From: Aeromonas rivipollensis
GTDB lineage: Bacteria > Pseudomonadota > Gammaproteobacteria > Enterobacterales > Aeromonadaceae
Assembly (NCBI RefSeq): GCF_037811135.1
Contig: NZ_CP149130.1
Location: forward strand, 4,380,001 to 4,422,500
Length of the DNA stretch: 42,500 nt
Direction: 5' to 3'
Shown here: piece by piece, positions 32,136 through 42,500 of the stretch
How the letters are laid out: the number at the start of each line of letters is the position of its first letter
Numbering within the stretch: position 1 is the first letter of the stretch
Translations under genes and position numbers: made by a program
Notes under the pieces: generated by a model
What the model was told of the DNA's origin: nothing
The model's input: only the letters and a program-made list of their open reading frames with translations
Database searches by the model: none

Positions 32136-34436
32136 ATGTCAGTTCAGCCCCTCACACCGCCAGTTCCTCCCCCCTTGCTGGCGGTCGTTTCTTCCATCAT
32201 GGATTTCCCCGCGCCCGGCATTGCCTCCCCTGAGGACTACGCCAGACTGGTAGTGCAGCTGGGCAGACTCTGCCCCCTGCAGCACTTTGCCATGCTGGGA
32301 CTGGCCGATGGAGGCCTGCACTGGCTGTATGAACATCAGCTGCCCGAGGCGTTCAAGCAACAGCTGGGGCGTGAAGAGCCCCGTCTCACCGAACAGCTCA
32401 CCCGGCTCGATGAACACCAGGGATGGTGCGTGCAGGCGGTGGAGCACTATGAGGTGCAATGGCTGCTGGCCCGCTGTGCCCCCGAACAGACCCCGACCCT
32501 GAGATTGCTGCTGGAGTGTCTGGCCAAGCGCCTGCACGAAACCCAGACCGGCATCCAGCTGGCGGGGCAGGCCTCCCCCCTCATGCAACGGGATCCCCAA
32601 TGGCAGCAGAAGATTGAAAAAATCAGCCGTATCATGCGGTTGGCCCACAACCTGCCGCAGCATGCCCTGCTTTCCCAGCTAGAGGCCGTGCTGCGCCAGA
32701 TGCTGGCCGTCAGTGACATGCTGCTGGTCCGCCTCGACAACCAGCGGCTGGAGAAACTCTATCCGATGCGGCTCGCCTACGATGACGACGTCATCAGGGC
32801 CCTGTGCCACAGCACCAACAGCATAGAGCGCAGCGCGGCCGGGTTGTTCTGGTACAGCCTGCCTCTGCGCCAGCAGCAACAGTATTTCGCCCACCTCATC
32901 ATCAATACTGCCCAGCCCCTGGAGGCCGATGACAGGCTGTTCCTCGACTTCCTGCGCCACCAGTTGACCCTGCTGCTTGAGCTCAAGAGAGTCAGACAGC
33001 AGCTGGATGAACTCAACTCGGAAGAGTCCATCAACCAGCGGCTACAGCAGCTGCGCCAGACCAACCTGCGGCTGCAGAAACGGCTCAGACATCATCAGGA
33101 GCTGGAGCGGCGACTCCAGTTCAATGCACTGCATGACCCGCTTACCCAGCTGCCGAACCGGGCCCTGCTGATGAACCACCTTCACCATGCCATGACCCGT
33201 TACCGCCGTTACCAGACGGCCGGCTTCACCCTGATCTTCGCGGACGTGGATCATTTCAAGCAGGTCAATGACGCCCTGGGCCACAGTGCCGGCGACCAGC
33301 TGCTGCAGGAGCTGGCCAAGCGTCTGCAGAGCTGCATCCGGCAAAATGACATGGTGGCCAGGCTCGGGGGCGACGAGTTCGTCATCTACCTGGACAACAG
33401 CCAGCAGGAGGAGGACGTCAGCCCAGTACTCAATCGCATTCTAGGCCGCATCGCCCACCCATTCCGGCTACAGGGCAATGATCTGACCGTCACCGTCAGC
33501 CTGGGGGTGGCCAGCGTGTCGGAGCAGACCACGGACATCAGCGAGCTGCTGCACCAGGCCGATCTCGCCATGTACCAGGCCAAGCGCAATGGTCGCAGTC
33601 GCATCGTCATGTACTCCGACGCCTGCATGGAACACTCGGGCTCCCCAGAGGAACGGCTGTTCAGGGCATTGCGGGAAGGCAGGATAGTGCCCTACTTCCA
33701 GCCGGTGATCAGGCTGAAGGAGAGTCGCCTGGTGGGGCTGGAGGTGATGGCACGCTGGATCACCGAGGAGGGAGAACTGAAGGATGCCTTCGACTTCATT
33801 CCACTGGCCGAGCAGTGCGGCCTTATTCAGGATCTGGATCGCCAGATCCTACGGCGAACCTGCCAGCAGCTGAAGAGCTGGCTGCAGCTCTCGGACGGCG
33901 GCCGCTTCAAGATAGCGCTCAACCTGTCCGGCAAGCACCTGGCCAGCCGCGAGCAGATCATGGCGCTGGTCCACATCATGGAAGAGGAGGGGGTGATACC
34001 CGGCTACTTCATTTTCGAATTCAACGAGCGGGAGCTCTCCAGACAGAGTGCCGACTCCCTCACCTCGCTCCATGAGCTCAGGGCAAAGGGGATCCAGATC
34101 AGCCTGGATGACTTCGGGACCGGCTTCTCCTCCCTCAATGCCCTGTTCCACTTCCCGGTGGACTACATCAAGGTGGATGACAGCTTCACCCATCGCATGC
34201 TGAACTCCCCCAAGGACCTGGCGCTGATCCGCGCCATGCGGGACATCTGTCAGGATCTCGACTTTACCCTGGTGGTCGAAGGCATAGAGAACCAGCAGCA
34301 GTTGCAGAAGCTCATCGAGCTGGGCTGCGCCCTGGGACAGGGGCGCCACATCTCCCCACCTTTGCCAGGATCCGACATCATACCGCTGCTCACCCAGGCA
34401 GAGCCCCCGGCCAAGCCTTCACTCAATCCTTCTTGA
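32136..34436 (+). CDS. GGDEF-EAL dual-domain cyclic-di-GMP enzyme
   Basis: A 766-residue protein with an uncharacterised N-terminal half (residues 1-280, possibly GAF-like, no membrane helix seen), a coiled coil (about 280-335), a GGDEF domain (about 340-500) and an EAL domain (about 510-755). The diguanylate cyclase site [12 protein letters not shown] is intact, and RQND five residues before it fits the RxxD product-inhibition site. In the EAL domain the signature is EVM ([10 protein letters not shown], Glu536) rather than EAL, but the metal-binding Glu, the Asn in [30 protein letters not shown] and VVEGIEN are kept. Both activities are possible. It is probably cytoplasmic. Its end overlaps the convergent rep gene by 14 bases. 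Confidence 0.93.
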   Translation: MSVQPLTPPVPPPLLAVVSSIMDFPAPGIASPEDYARLVVQLGRLCPLQHFAMLGLADGGLHWLYEHQLPEAFKQQLGREEPRLTEQLTRLDEHQGWCVQAVEHYEVQWLLARCAPEQTPTLRLLLECLAKRLHETQTGIQLAGQASPLMQRDPQWQQKIEKISRIMRLAHNLPQHALLSQLEAVLRQMLAVSDMLLVRLDNQRLEKLYPMRLAYDDDVIRALCHSTNSIERSAAGLFWYSLPLRQQQQYFAHLIINTAQPLEADDRLFLDFLRHQLTLLLELKRVRQQLDELNSEESINQRLQQLRQTNLRLQKRLRHHQELERRLQFNALHDPLTQLPNRALLMNHLHHAMTRYRRYQTAGFTLIFADVDHFKQVNDALGHSAGDQLLQELAKRLQSCIRQNDMVARLGGDEFVIYLDNSQQEEDVSPVLNRILGRIAHPFRLQGNDLTVTVSLGVASVSEQTTDISELLHQADLAMYQAKRNGRSRIVMYSDACMEHSGSPEERLFRALREGRIVPYFQPVIRLKESRLVGLEVMARWITEEGELKDAFDFIPLAEQCGLIQDLDRQILRRTCQQLKSWLQLSDGGRFKIALNLSGKHLASREQIMALVHIMEEEGVIPGYFIFEFNERELSRQSADSLTSLHELRAKGIQISLDDFGTGFSSLNALFHFPVDYIKVDDSFTHRMLNSPKDLALIRAMRDICQDLDFTLVVEGIENQQQLQKLIELGCALGQGRHISPPLPGSDIIPLLTQAEPPAKPSLNPS

Positions 34437-36435
34437 ACAGGGCCCTCAGGTTGGCGACCCCGACCTGCCCTTTCTGCTGGCGCTCCTCGGCCGTCACCTT
34501 CTTCTGGTTTTCCCACTCCAGATCGTCCTGGGGCAGCTCCAGCAGGAAGCGGCTCGGCTCGGGACGCACCGACTCACCATACTGACGCCGCTCCTTGCAC
34601 AGCGTGAAGGTGAGTTCGGTCTGGGCCCGGGTGATGCCCACATAGGCGAGGCGACGCTCCTCCTCCACGTTGTCCTCGTCGATGCTGGTCTGGTGGGGCA
34701 GCAAGCCCTCTTCCATACCCACCATGTAGACATAGGGAAACTCCAGCCCCTTGGAGGCGTGCAGTGTCATCAGCTGCACCTGATCCGCATCGTCCTCTCC
34801 CTCGTTGCGCTCCATCATGTCCCGCAGGGTGAGACGGGTGACCACCTGGGCGAGCGTCATCGCCTCCTCCAGCTCGTCCCCCTCCAGCATCTCGGTGATC
34901 CAGCGATAGAGGGTGGAGACATTCTGCATCCGCATCTCTGCCGCCTTCGGGCTGGGGGAGGTCTCGTAGAGCCACTCCTCGTAGTGGATCTCCTTGATCA
35001 TGTCCCGCACCGCCTCCACCGGGTTGCCCCGCTGCGCCTGATCACCGAGCCGCACCAGCCAGTTGGTGAAGGCCTGCAACGCACTCAGACCACGGCCGGA
35101 GAGGTGCTGCTCCAGCCCCAGCTCGAAGCTGGCGGCAAACAGGCTCTTGCCGCGCTGGTTGGCGTACTGCCCCAGCTTCTCAAGCGTGGTGGGGCCGATT
35201 TCCCGGCGTGGCAGGTTGACCACCCGCAGGAAGGCGGTGTCCTCGTCCGGATTCACCAGCAGCTTGAGGTAGGCCATGATGTCCTTGATCTCGGTGCGGG
35301 AGAAAAACGAGGTGCCGCCGGAGATGCGATAGGGGATGCGGTTGGTCATCAGCGCCTTCTCGAAGATGCGCGACTGATGGTTGCCCCGGTAGAGGATGGC
35401 GTAATCCTTGAACCGGGTGCGATTCATGAACTTGTGGCCCATCATCTCGGCGGCGATCCGCTCCGCCTCGTGCTCCTCGTTCTTGGCGAACAGCACCTTG
35501 ACCGGCACCCCGTAGTCGAGCTCGGAGAAGAGCGCCTTGTCGAACACATGGGGGTTGTTGGCGATCAGTATGTTGGCGCATTTCAGAATGCGCCCCTTGG
35601 AGCGGTAGTTCTGCTCCAGCTTGATCAGCTTGAGGCTGGGGAAATCCTCGTTCAGCAGCACCAGGTTCTGCGGCTTGGCACCGCGCCAGGAGTAGATGGA
35701 CTGGTCATCATCCCCCACCACTGTGAAGCGGGCACGCTCGCCGACGATCTGCTTCACCAGCTCGTACTGGCTGGTGTTGGTGTCCTGATACTCGTCGACC
35801 AGCAGGTAGCGGATCTTGTTCTGCCAGCGGGTACGCACCTCCTCGTTGTTCTTCAGCAGCAGGGTCGGCATCACGATGAGGTCATCGAAATCCAGCGCGT
35901 TGTAGGCCACCATCTGGCGGTGATAGCGCTCGTAGAGCTGGGCCATCAGCACCTCTTCCGGCCCCCGGGCGATGCGCATGGCCCGCGCCGGCAAAATGAG
36001 GTCGTTCTTCCAGTTGGAGATCTGGGTGATGAGGGCCGAGAGCTTGTCCTTGTCGTTGTCGAGCTCCGCCTCTGTCAATTCTTTCAGCAGCGCCAGCTGG
36101 TCGGTGTCGTCGAACAGGGAGAAGTTCGCCTTGAGGTTCAGGCTCTTGTGCTCGCGACGTATGATGTCGAGCCCCAGGGTGTGGAAGGTGGAGACCATGA
36201 GTCCCCGCGCCTCCTTGCGACCCAGAGTCTGGCCGACCCGCTCCTTCATCTCCCGCGCCGCCTTGTTGGTGAAGGTGACGGCCGCTATGTTACGGGCGTT
36301 ATAGCCGCACTGTTGTACCAGATAGGCGATCTTGTTGGTGATGACGCGGGTCTTGCCCGATCCGGCACCCGCCAGCACCAGGCAAGGGCCGGAGACAAAC
36401 TTGACCGCTTCGTTCTGATTGGGGTTGAGCTTCAT
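34423..36435 (-). CDS. rep: ATP-dependent DNA helicase Rep
   Basis: A 670-residue superfamily 1A 3'-5' helicase (E. coli Rep 673). Motifs in order: [20 protein letters not shown] with Walker A AGAGSGKT, Walker [11 protein letters not shown], motif [17 protein letters not shown], motif IV LEQNYRS, and motifs V/VI in [19 protein letters not shown] and [11 protein letters not shown]. Rep clears proteins ahead of the replication fork and works with DnaB and PriC. The C-terminal tail is basic, as in E. coli, where it binds DnaB. The upstream dozen codons are open but not homologous, so 36435 is the start. It is distinguished from UvrD by size and by its opening motif. Confidence 0.95.
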   Translation of the reverse strand: MKLNPNQNEAVKFVSGPCLVLAGAGSGKTRVITNKIAYLVQQCGYNARNIAAVTFTNKAAREMKERVGQTLGRKEARGLMVSTFHTLGLDIIRREHKSLNLKANFSLFDDTDQLALLKELTEAELDNDKDKLSALITQISNWKNDLILPARAMRIARGPEEVLMAQLYERYHRQMVAYNALDFDDLIVMPTLLLKNNEEVRTRWQNKIRYLLVDEYQDTNTSQYELVKQIVGERARFTVVGDDDQSIYSWRGAKPQNLVLLNEDFPSLKLIKLEQNYRSKGRILKCANILIANNPHVFDKALFSELDYGVPVKVLFAKNEEHEAERIAAEMMGHKFMNRTRFKDYAILYRGNHQSRIFEKALMTNRIPYRISGGTSFFSRTEIKDIMAYLKLLVNPDEDTAFLRVVNLPRREIGPTTLEKLGQYANQRGKSLFAASFELGLEQHLSGRGLSALQAFTNWLVRLGDQAQRGNPVEAVRDMIKEIHYEEWLYETSPSPKAAEMRMQNVSTLYRWITEMLEGDELEEAMTLAQVVTRLTLRDMMERNEGEDDADQVQLMTLHASKGLEFPYVYMVGMEEGLLPHQTSIDEDNVEEERRLAYVGITRAQTELTFTLCKERRQYGESVRPEPSRFLLELPQDDLEWENQKKVTAEERQQKGQVGVANLRALFKKD

Positions 36436-36587
36436 GGGCCGGATCTCTTGGCTTATGATGAGGGGCGGCATTGTAACAGAGATCCCGCGGGCAGCCGAAA
36501 CCGGACACAGGACCCCGCCACTTCGCCTTGTGTTTGCCCGTCATTTTCCGGATCATGGCCGACTTTTCCAGAGGAGATGAGGGGAGC

Positions 36588-37808
36588 ATGAATCAGCAAC
36601 AGCACGCTCAATTGCGTAGCCAGTTTCCAGCCCTGGCGCAGGAGGTGAACGGCCACCCTCTGATCTATCTGGACAACGCCGCCACCACCCAGAAACCCCA
36701 GGCCGTGCTGGACGCCATAGCTCACTACTACCGGGCCGACAACGCCAATGTGCACCGCGCCGCCCATGCCCTGAGCGGCCGCGCCACCCGCGCCTTCGAG
36801 GCAGCCCGCGAGACGGTCGCCCGCTTTATCAACGCACCTAACAGCCGGGAAGTGATCTGGACCCGCGGCACCACAGAGGCGATCAATCTGGTGGCCCACA
36901 GCTGGGGGATGAGCGAGCTCAAGGCGGGGGACGAGATCGTCCTCAGCACCCTGGAGCACCACGCCAACATAGTCCCCTGGCAACTGATTGCCGAACGCAC
37001 CGGCGCCCTTATTCGGGTCATTCCGCTGGATAAGCGCGGGGATCTGGATATGGAGGCTTACCTGGCCATGCTGGGGCCGCGCACCCGACTGGTGAGCGTG
37101 GCCCATGTCTCCAACGCCCTCGGCACCGTCAACCCGGTGAAGGAGATAGTGGCGGCCGCCAAGGCGGTGGGTGCCCTGACCCTGATCGACGGCGCTCAGG
37201 CGGTTGCCCATCTCGAGGTGGATGTACAGGCCATCGGCTGCGACTTCTATGCCTTCTCCGGCCACAAGCTCTATGGCCCAACCGGCATAGGCGTGCTGTG
37301 GGGTAGAACCGAATTGCTGGAGCGGATGCCGCCCTGGCAGGCGGGGGGCGAGATGATCGACAAGGTCAGCTTCAGCGGCACCACCTTCAATACCCTGCCC
37401 TTCAAGTTCGAGGCGGGCACCCCCCATATTGCTGGCGCCATCGGCCTCGCCGCCGCCATCGACTTTATGATGGAACAGGACGGGGGCTCATTGGCCAGCC
37501 ATGAAGCGGCGCTGACCGATTATCTGGTTGCCGGACTGCAACAGGTGCCGGGTCTGCGCCTCATAGGTGAACCGGCACAACGGGCAGGGGCAGTCTCCTT
37601 CCTGCTCGATGAGATCCACCCGCAAGATGCCGCCACCCTGCTCGACATGCAGGGCATAGCGCTACGGGTCGGCCATCACTGCGCCATGCCATTGATGGAG
37701 AGCTTAGGGATCGGCGGCACCATGAGGGCCTCGCTGGCCTGCTACAACGATCGGGATGATGTGGATGCCCTGCTGGCAGCCCTGCACAAACTCAGTGACT
37801 TCTTCTAA
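36588..37808 (+). CDS. csdA: Cysteine desulfurase CsdA
   Basis: A 406-residue group II cysteine desulfurase (E. coli CsdA 401, SufS 406). It releases sulfur from cysteine as a persulfide. PLP-site motifs: VHRAAHALSGRAT, THExE-region STLEHHANIVPW, LIDGAQAVAHLEVD, and the Schiff-base lysine in FSGHKLYGPTGIGVLWG (about residue 226). The catalytic cysteine is in RVGHHCAMPLM near residue 366. The next gene is a SufE/CsdE partner and the third is tcdA, the same set as the E. coli csdA-csdE-tcdA locus; no suf genes are seen, so CsdA is preferred over SufS. A ribosome site (GAGGGGAG) is close to the ATG. It is divergent from rep. Confidence 0.92.
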   Translation: MNQQQHAQLRSQFPALAQEVNGHPLIYLDNAATTQKPQAVLDAIAHYYRADNANVHRAAHALSGRATRAFEAARETVARFINAPNSREVIWTRGTTEAINLVAHSWGMSELKAGDEIVLSTLEHHANIVPWQLIAERTGALIRVIPLDKRGDLDMEAYLAMLGPRTRLVSVAHVSNALGTVNPVKEIVAAAKAVGALTLIDGAQAVAHLEVDVQAIGCDFYAFSGHKLYGPTGIGVLWGRTELLERMPPWQAGGEMIDKVSFSGTTFNTLPFKFEAGTPHIAGAIGLAAAIDFMMEQDGGSLASHEAALTDYLVAGLQQVPGLRLIGEPAQRAGAVSFLLDEIHPQDAATLLDMQGIALRVGHHCAMPLMESLGIGGTMRASLACYNDRDDVDALLAALHKLSDFF

Positions 37809-37821
37809 GGCAGACAACCGA

Positions 37822-38256
37822 ATGAGTGACCTCGCAACCTATACCCGGATAGGCCTTGAGCCCAACGCCGACAGCATCCGCCAGCAGTTTGCTGCGGCCC
37901 ACGGCTGGGAGAACCAGTACCGACTCATCATCCAGCTCGGCAGACAGCTACCCGTACTGCCCGCCGAGTGGCAGACCGAAGAGCACCGCCTGAAAGGCTG
38001 CGAGAGCCAGGCCTGGCTGAAGGGAGAGAAAAGCGAGGATGGTTGCTGGCACTTTTCCTGCGACTCCGACGCCCGCATAGTGCGCGGCCTCATCGTTATA
38101 GTGCTGGCGGCGCTTAACCACCAATCTGCTGAGGTTATTCAGGCCTTTGATATAGAAGCCTATTTCAGCGAGCTTGGGCTGGAGAAACACCTGAGCCCGT
38201 CACGGGGTAACGGGCTCAGGGCGATCGTGCTGGCGATCCGGGAACAGGCTGTTTAA
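37822..38256 (+). CDS. csdE: CsdE, sulfur acceptor for CsdA
   Basis: A 144-residue SufE/CsdE-family protein (E. coli CsdE 147). It takes the persulfide from CsdA onto its active-site cysteine, in HRLKGCESQAWL (about residue 61), and passes it on, in E. coli via TcdA. It begins 13 bases after the csdA stop, so they form an operon. The longer open frame inside csdA is not used; AAGG lies about 12 bases upstream. It converges on tcdA with 21 bases between stops. Confidence 0.93.
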   Translation: MSDLATYTRIGLEPNADSIRQQFAAAHGWENQYRLIIQLGRQLPVLPAEWQTEEHRLKGCESQAWLKGEKSEDGCWHFSCDSDARIVRGLIVIVLAALNHQSAEVIQAFDIEAYFSELGLEKHLSPSRGNGLRAIVLAIREQAV

Positions 38257-38271
38257 CCCACCTTGCTCAGT

Positions 38272-38297
38272 GGTCGATTAGGCTTCGCTAATCGACC
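38272..38297. terminator. Hairpin between csdE and tcdA, overlapping the tcdA stop
   Basis: A 10-bp perfect stem (GGTCGATTAG / CTAATCGACC) with a 6-base loop. The tcdA stop codon lies inside one arm. No T run follows, so terminator strength is doubtful, but its position between convergent genes fits a two-way stop. Confidence 0.5.
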
Positions 38298-39114
38298 CTA
38301 CGGCTTCATTCCCTGCCTCTTTCTCGGCGCGAGCGCCCCGCTCGGCAATCTTCTTCAATACCCGGGAGGCCGCCACCAGACCGAAGGTCGCCGTCACCGG
38401 CGTCACGGCGCCGAAGCCGGAGGCGCAATCCATCTTCATGTTGCCGTCGCTGGCCGCCTTGGCCTGACAGGTACCGCCATTGCCATCGGGATAGCTCAAC
38501 TGCTCGGTTGAGAAGACACACTCCACCCCGAATTTACGCGCCGGATTCTTGCTGAAGTTATGCAACCGGCGCAAGTCGGAGCGCACCTTGGCCGCCAGCG
38601 GATCCTGGATTGTCTTGGCCAGATCCGCCACTGTGATTTGGGTCGGGTCCATCTGCCCGCCTGCGCCGCCAGCTACTATCACCGGGATCTTGTTGCGCTT
38701 GCAGAAGGCAATCAGCGCCACCTTGGCCTTGACCGAATCGATGGCATCTACCACATAGTCAAACTCCCGCTTGATATGCTCTGCCAGGTTGTCGGCGGTG
38801 ACGAAGTCATCCACCTCGATCACCTCGCAATCCGGGTTGATGGCACGAATGCGCTCGGCCATCACTTCTGTCTTGAGGCGGCCGACCGTGCCCTGCATGG
38901 CGTGGATCTGACGATTGGTGTTGGTGATGCAGATGTCATCCATGTCGATCAGGGTGATCTGGTTGATGCCGGCACGGGCCAGCGCCTCGGCCGCCCAGGA
39001 GCCAACTCCGCCAATCCCCACCACACAGACCTTGGCCTGACTGAAGGAGCCAAGAGCGCTCTGACCATAAAGACGGGCAATGCCCCCGAATCGCTGTAGA
39101 TATTCTGCTTTCAT
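38278..39114 (-). CDS. tcdA: tRNA threonylcarbamoyladenosine dehydratase TcdA
   Basis: A 278-residue E1/MoeB/ThiF-like enzyme (E. coli TcdA/CsdL 268). It cyclises t6A37 of tRNAs to ct6A using ATP. Motifs: VCVVGIGGVGSWAAEALARAGI (nucleotide-binding loop), TLIDMDDICITNTNRQIHAM, DYVVDAIDSVKAKVALI and the C-terminal FGAVTPVTATFGLVAASRVL. A glycine-rich upstream stretch is open in frame, but homology starts at 39114, with AGG six to nine bases before the ATG. In E. coli it lies with csdA-csdE and receives sulfur-relay partners; here it faces them from the opposite strand. Confidence 0.94.
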   Translation of the reverse strand: MKAEYLQRFGGIARLYGQSALGSFSQAKVCVVGIGGVGSWAAEALARAGINQITLIDMDDICITNTNRQIHAMQGTVGRLKTEVMAERIRAINPDCEVIEVDDFVTADNLAEHIKREFDYVVDAIDSVKAKVALIAFCKRNKIPVIVAGGAGGQMDPTQITVADLAKTIQDPLAAKVRSDLRRLHNFSKNPARKFGVECVFSTEQLSYPDGNGGTCQAKAASDGNMKMDCASGFGAVTPVTATFGLVAASRVLKKIAERGARAEKEAGNEAVGSISEA

Positions 39115-39236
39115 ACCACCACCTTGCTTGAGGGCGGCCATTATAGCGGCAACCACGGTCAGCGGCGATGATCGGGTGATAATGGTGTGGATACGAGGGG
39201 GAAATGAGTGCTGCGTCGGCATGCTTTAAACGAAAA

Positions 39237-39262
39237 AAAGCCCAGTCTTTCGACTGGGCTTT
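39237..39262 (-). terminator. Terminator of the rRNA operon
   Basis: A 10-bp stem AAGCCCAGTC / GACTGGGCTT with a TTTC loop (GAAA on the transcribed minus strand) is followed on the minus strand by a T7 run. It stands just past tRNA-Asp and ends the rrn transcript. Confidence 0.92.
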
Positions 39263-39270
39263 CTAAATAG

Positions 39271-39347
39271 TGGCGGAGCGGACGGGACTCGAACCCGCGA
39301 CCCCCGGCGTGACAGGCCGGTATTCTAACCGACTGAACTACCGCTCC
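39271..39347 (-). tRNA. tRNA-Asp (GTC)
   Basis: A 77-base tRNA. The acceptor stem GGAGCGG pairs with CCGCTCC, followed by G and an encoded CCA. The anticodon loop reads CCTGTCACG, giving anticodon GTC (Asp). The T-arm contains GGTTCGAGTCC. It is the distal tRNA of the rRNA operon, 96 bases after 5S, an arrangement also found for aspU in E. coli. Confidence 0.97.
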
Positions 39348-39442
39348 GCATTCGGTTAGCTTGCGCTAAATCTTTTGCCGCTTCTATGAGGTGTCATCCT
39401 CGCAGCCAGTGATGTGATGTTGCACATCGCTGTTTAATTGGG

Positions 39443-39560
39443 TGCCTGGCAGTGTCCTACTCTCGCATGGCGAATGCCACACTACCATCGGCGCTACCGC
39501 GTTTCACTTCTGAGTTCGGCATGGGATCAGGTGGTTCCACGGCGCTATGGCCGCCAGGCA
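39443..39560 (-). rRNA. 5S ribosomal RNA
   Basis: About 118 bases beginning TGCCTGGCGGCCATAGCGCC and ending in the complementary ACTGCCAGGCA, with the internal CATGCCGAACTCAGAAGTGA conserved in bacterial 5S. Ends may be off by one or two bases. It follows 23S by a spacer of about 120 bases without a tRNA. Confidence 0.97.
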
Positions 39561-39683
39561 AATAACTTCAATCTCGGAAAGCTGACGTGAGTAACGACAT
39601 TCATCTTGGAAGATGGTCGCTATCACTGAATTTGAGTAGTTCGTTCATTCGCTACAAGGCCCAGAACACTTCTTGGGTGTTGT

Positions 39684-42500
<2,817 letters not shown>

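Overview
The window reads as a chromosomal segment of a GC-rich gammaproteobacterium, most likely Aeromonas. The grounds are the housekeeping gene set (zapB, cpxRA, lexA, plsB, ubiCA, csdAE, tcdA, kbl-tdh, rep, polA), a two-domain glycosyltransferase/deacetylase of the type described as WahA in Aeromonas core lipopolysaccharide, and an rRNA operon ending in tRNA-Asp. No prophage, plasmid, CRISPR array, integron or complete insertion sequence is visible.

Layout. 1-4730: gamma-class carbonic anhydrase, DNA polymerase I (minus), ElbB and the cell-division factor ZapB (minus). The 400-base gap between polA and elbB holds two DnaA-box-like sites and an FNR-like palindrome. 4959-10636: a compact minus-strand run fieF-cysE-permease, divergent from cpxR-cpxA, then trmL. 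10674-18302: the E. coli-type ubiC-ubiA / plsB / lexA / dinF neighbourhood in altered form. dgkA is absent, and a 98-codon orphan gene and an SCO-family gene lie between lexA and dinF. Two LexA boxes precede lexA. 18448-20875: small accessory genes (an exported FliL-like protein, a 56-aa Cys protein, a DUF2799-type lipoprotein, a 40-aa very acidic protein) and acuI. 20876-21424: a scar in which the tail of a LacI-type regulator meets the tail of a PTS EIIC-like permease.

21425-28014 is a lipopolysaccharide core locus: a GT9 heptosyltransferase-type gene on plus, facing the minus-strand cluster hldD - wahA - waaL - GT25 - DXD-type glycosyltransferase. The last three junctions are overlapping stop/start codons or overlapping genes. 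HldD supplies L,D-heptose. GT9, WahA, GT25 and the DXD enzyme probably build the core, and WaaL joins O antigen to it. 28161-31295 holds a TetR regulator and the threonine-catabolism pair kbl-tdh, which also borders hldD in E. coli.

31599-39114: a c5-type cytochrome, a GGDEF-EAL cyclic-di-GMP enzyme overlapping tail-to-tail with rep, the csdA-csdE sulfur-transfer pair and tcdA. From 39237 to the end is the distal part of an rRNA operon on the minus strand: 23S (5' end outside the window), 5S, tRNA-Asp and a strong terminator.

No wholly new multi-gene system is evident. The best leads are the regulator/PTS scar, the CysE that lacks the usual C-terminal tail, the orphan 98-aa gene in the lexA-dinF interval, the exported FliL-like protein, and the regulatory sites upstream of polA.
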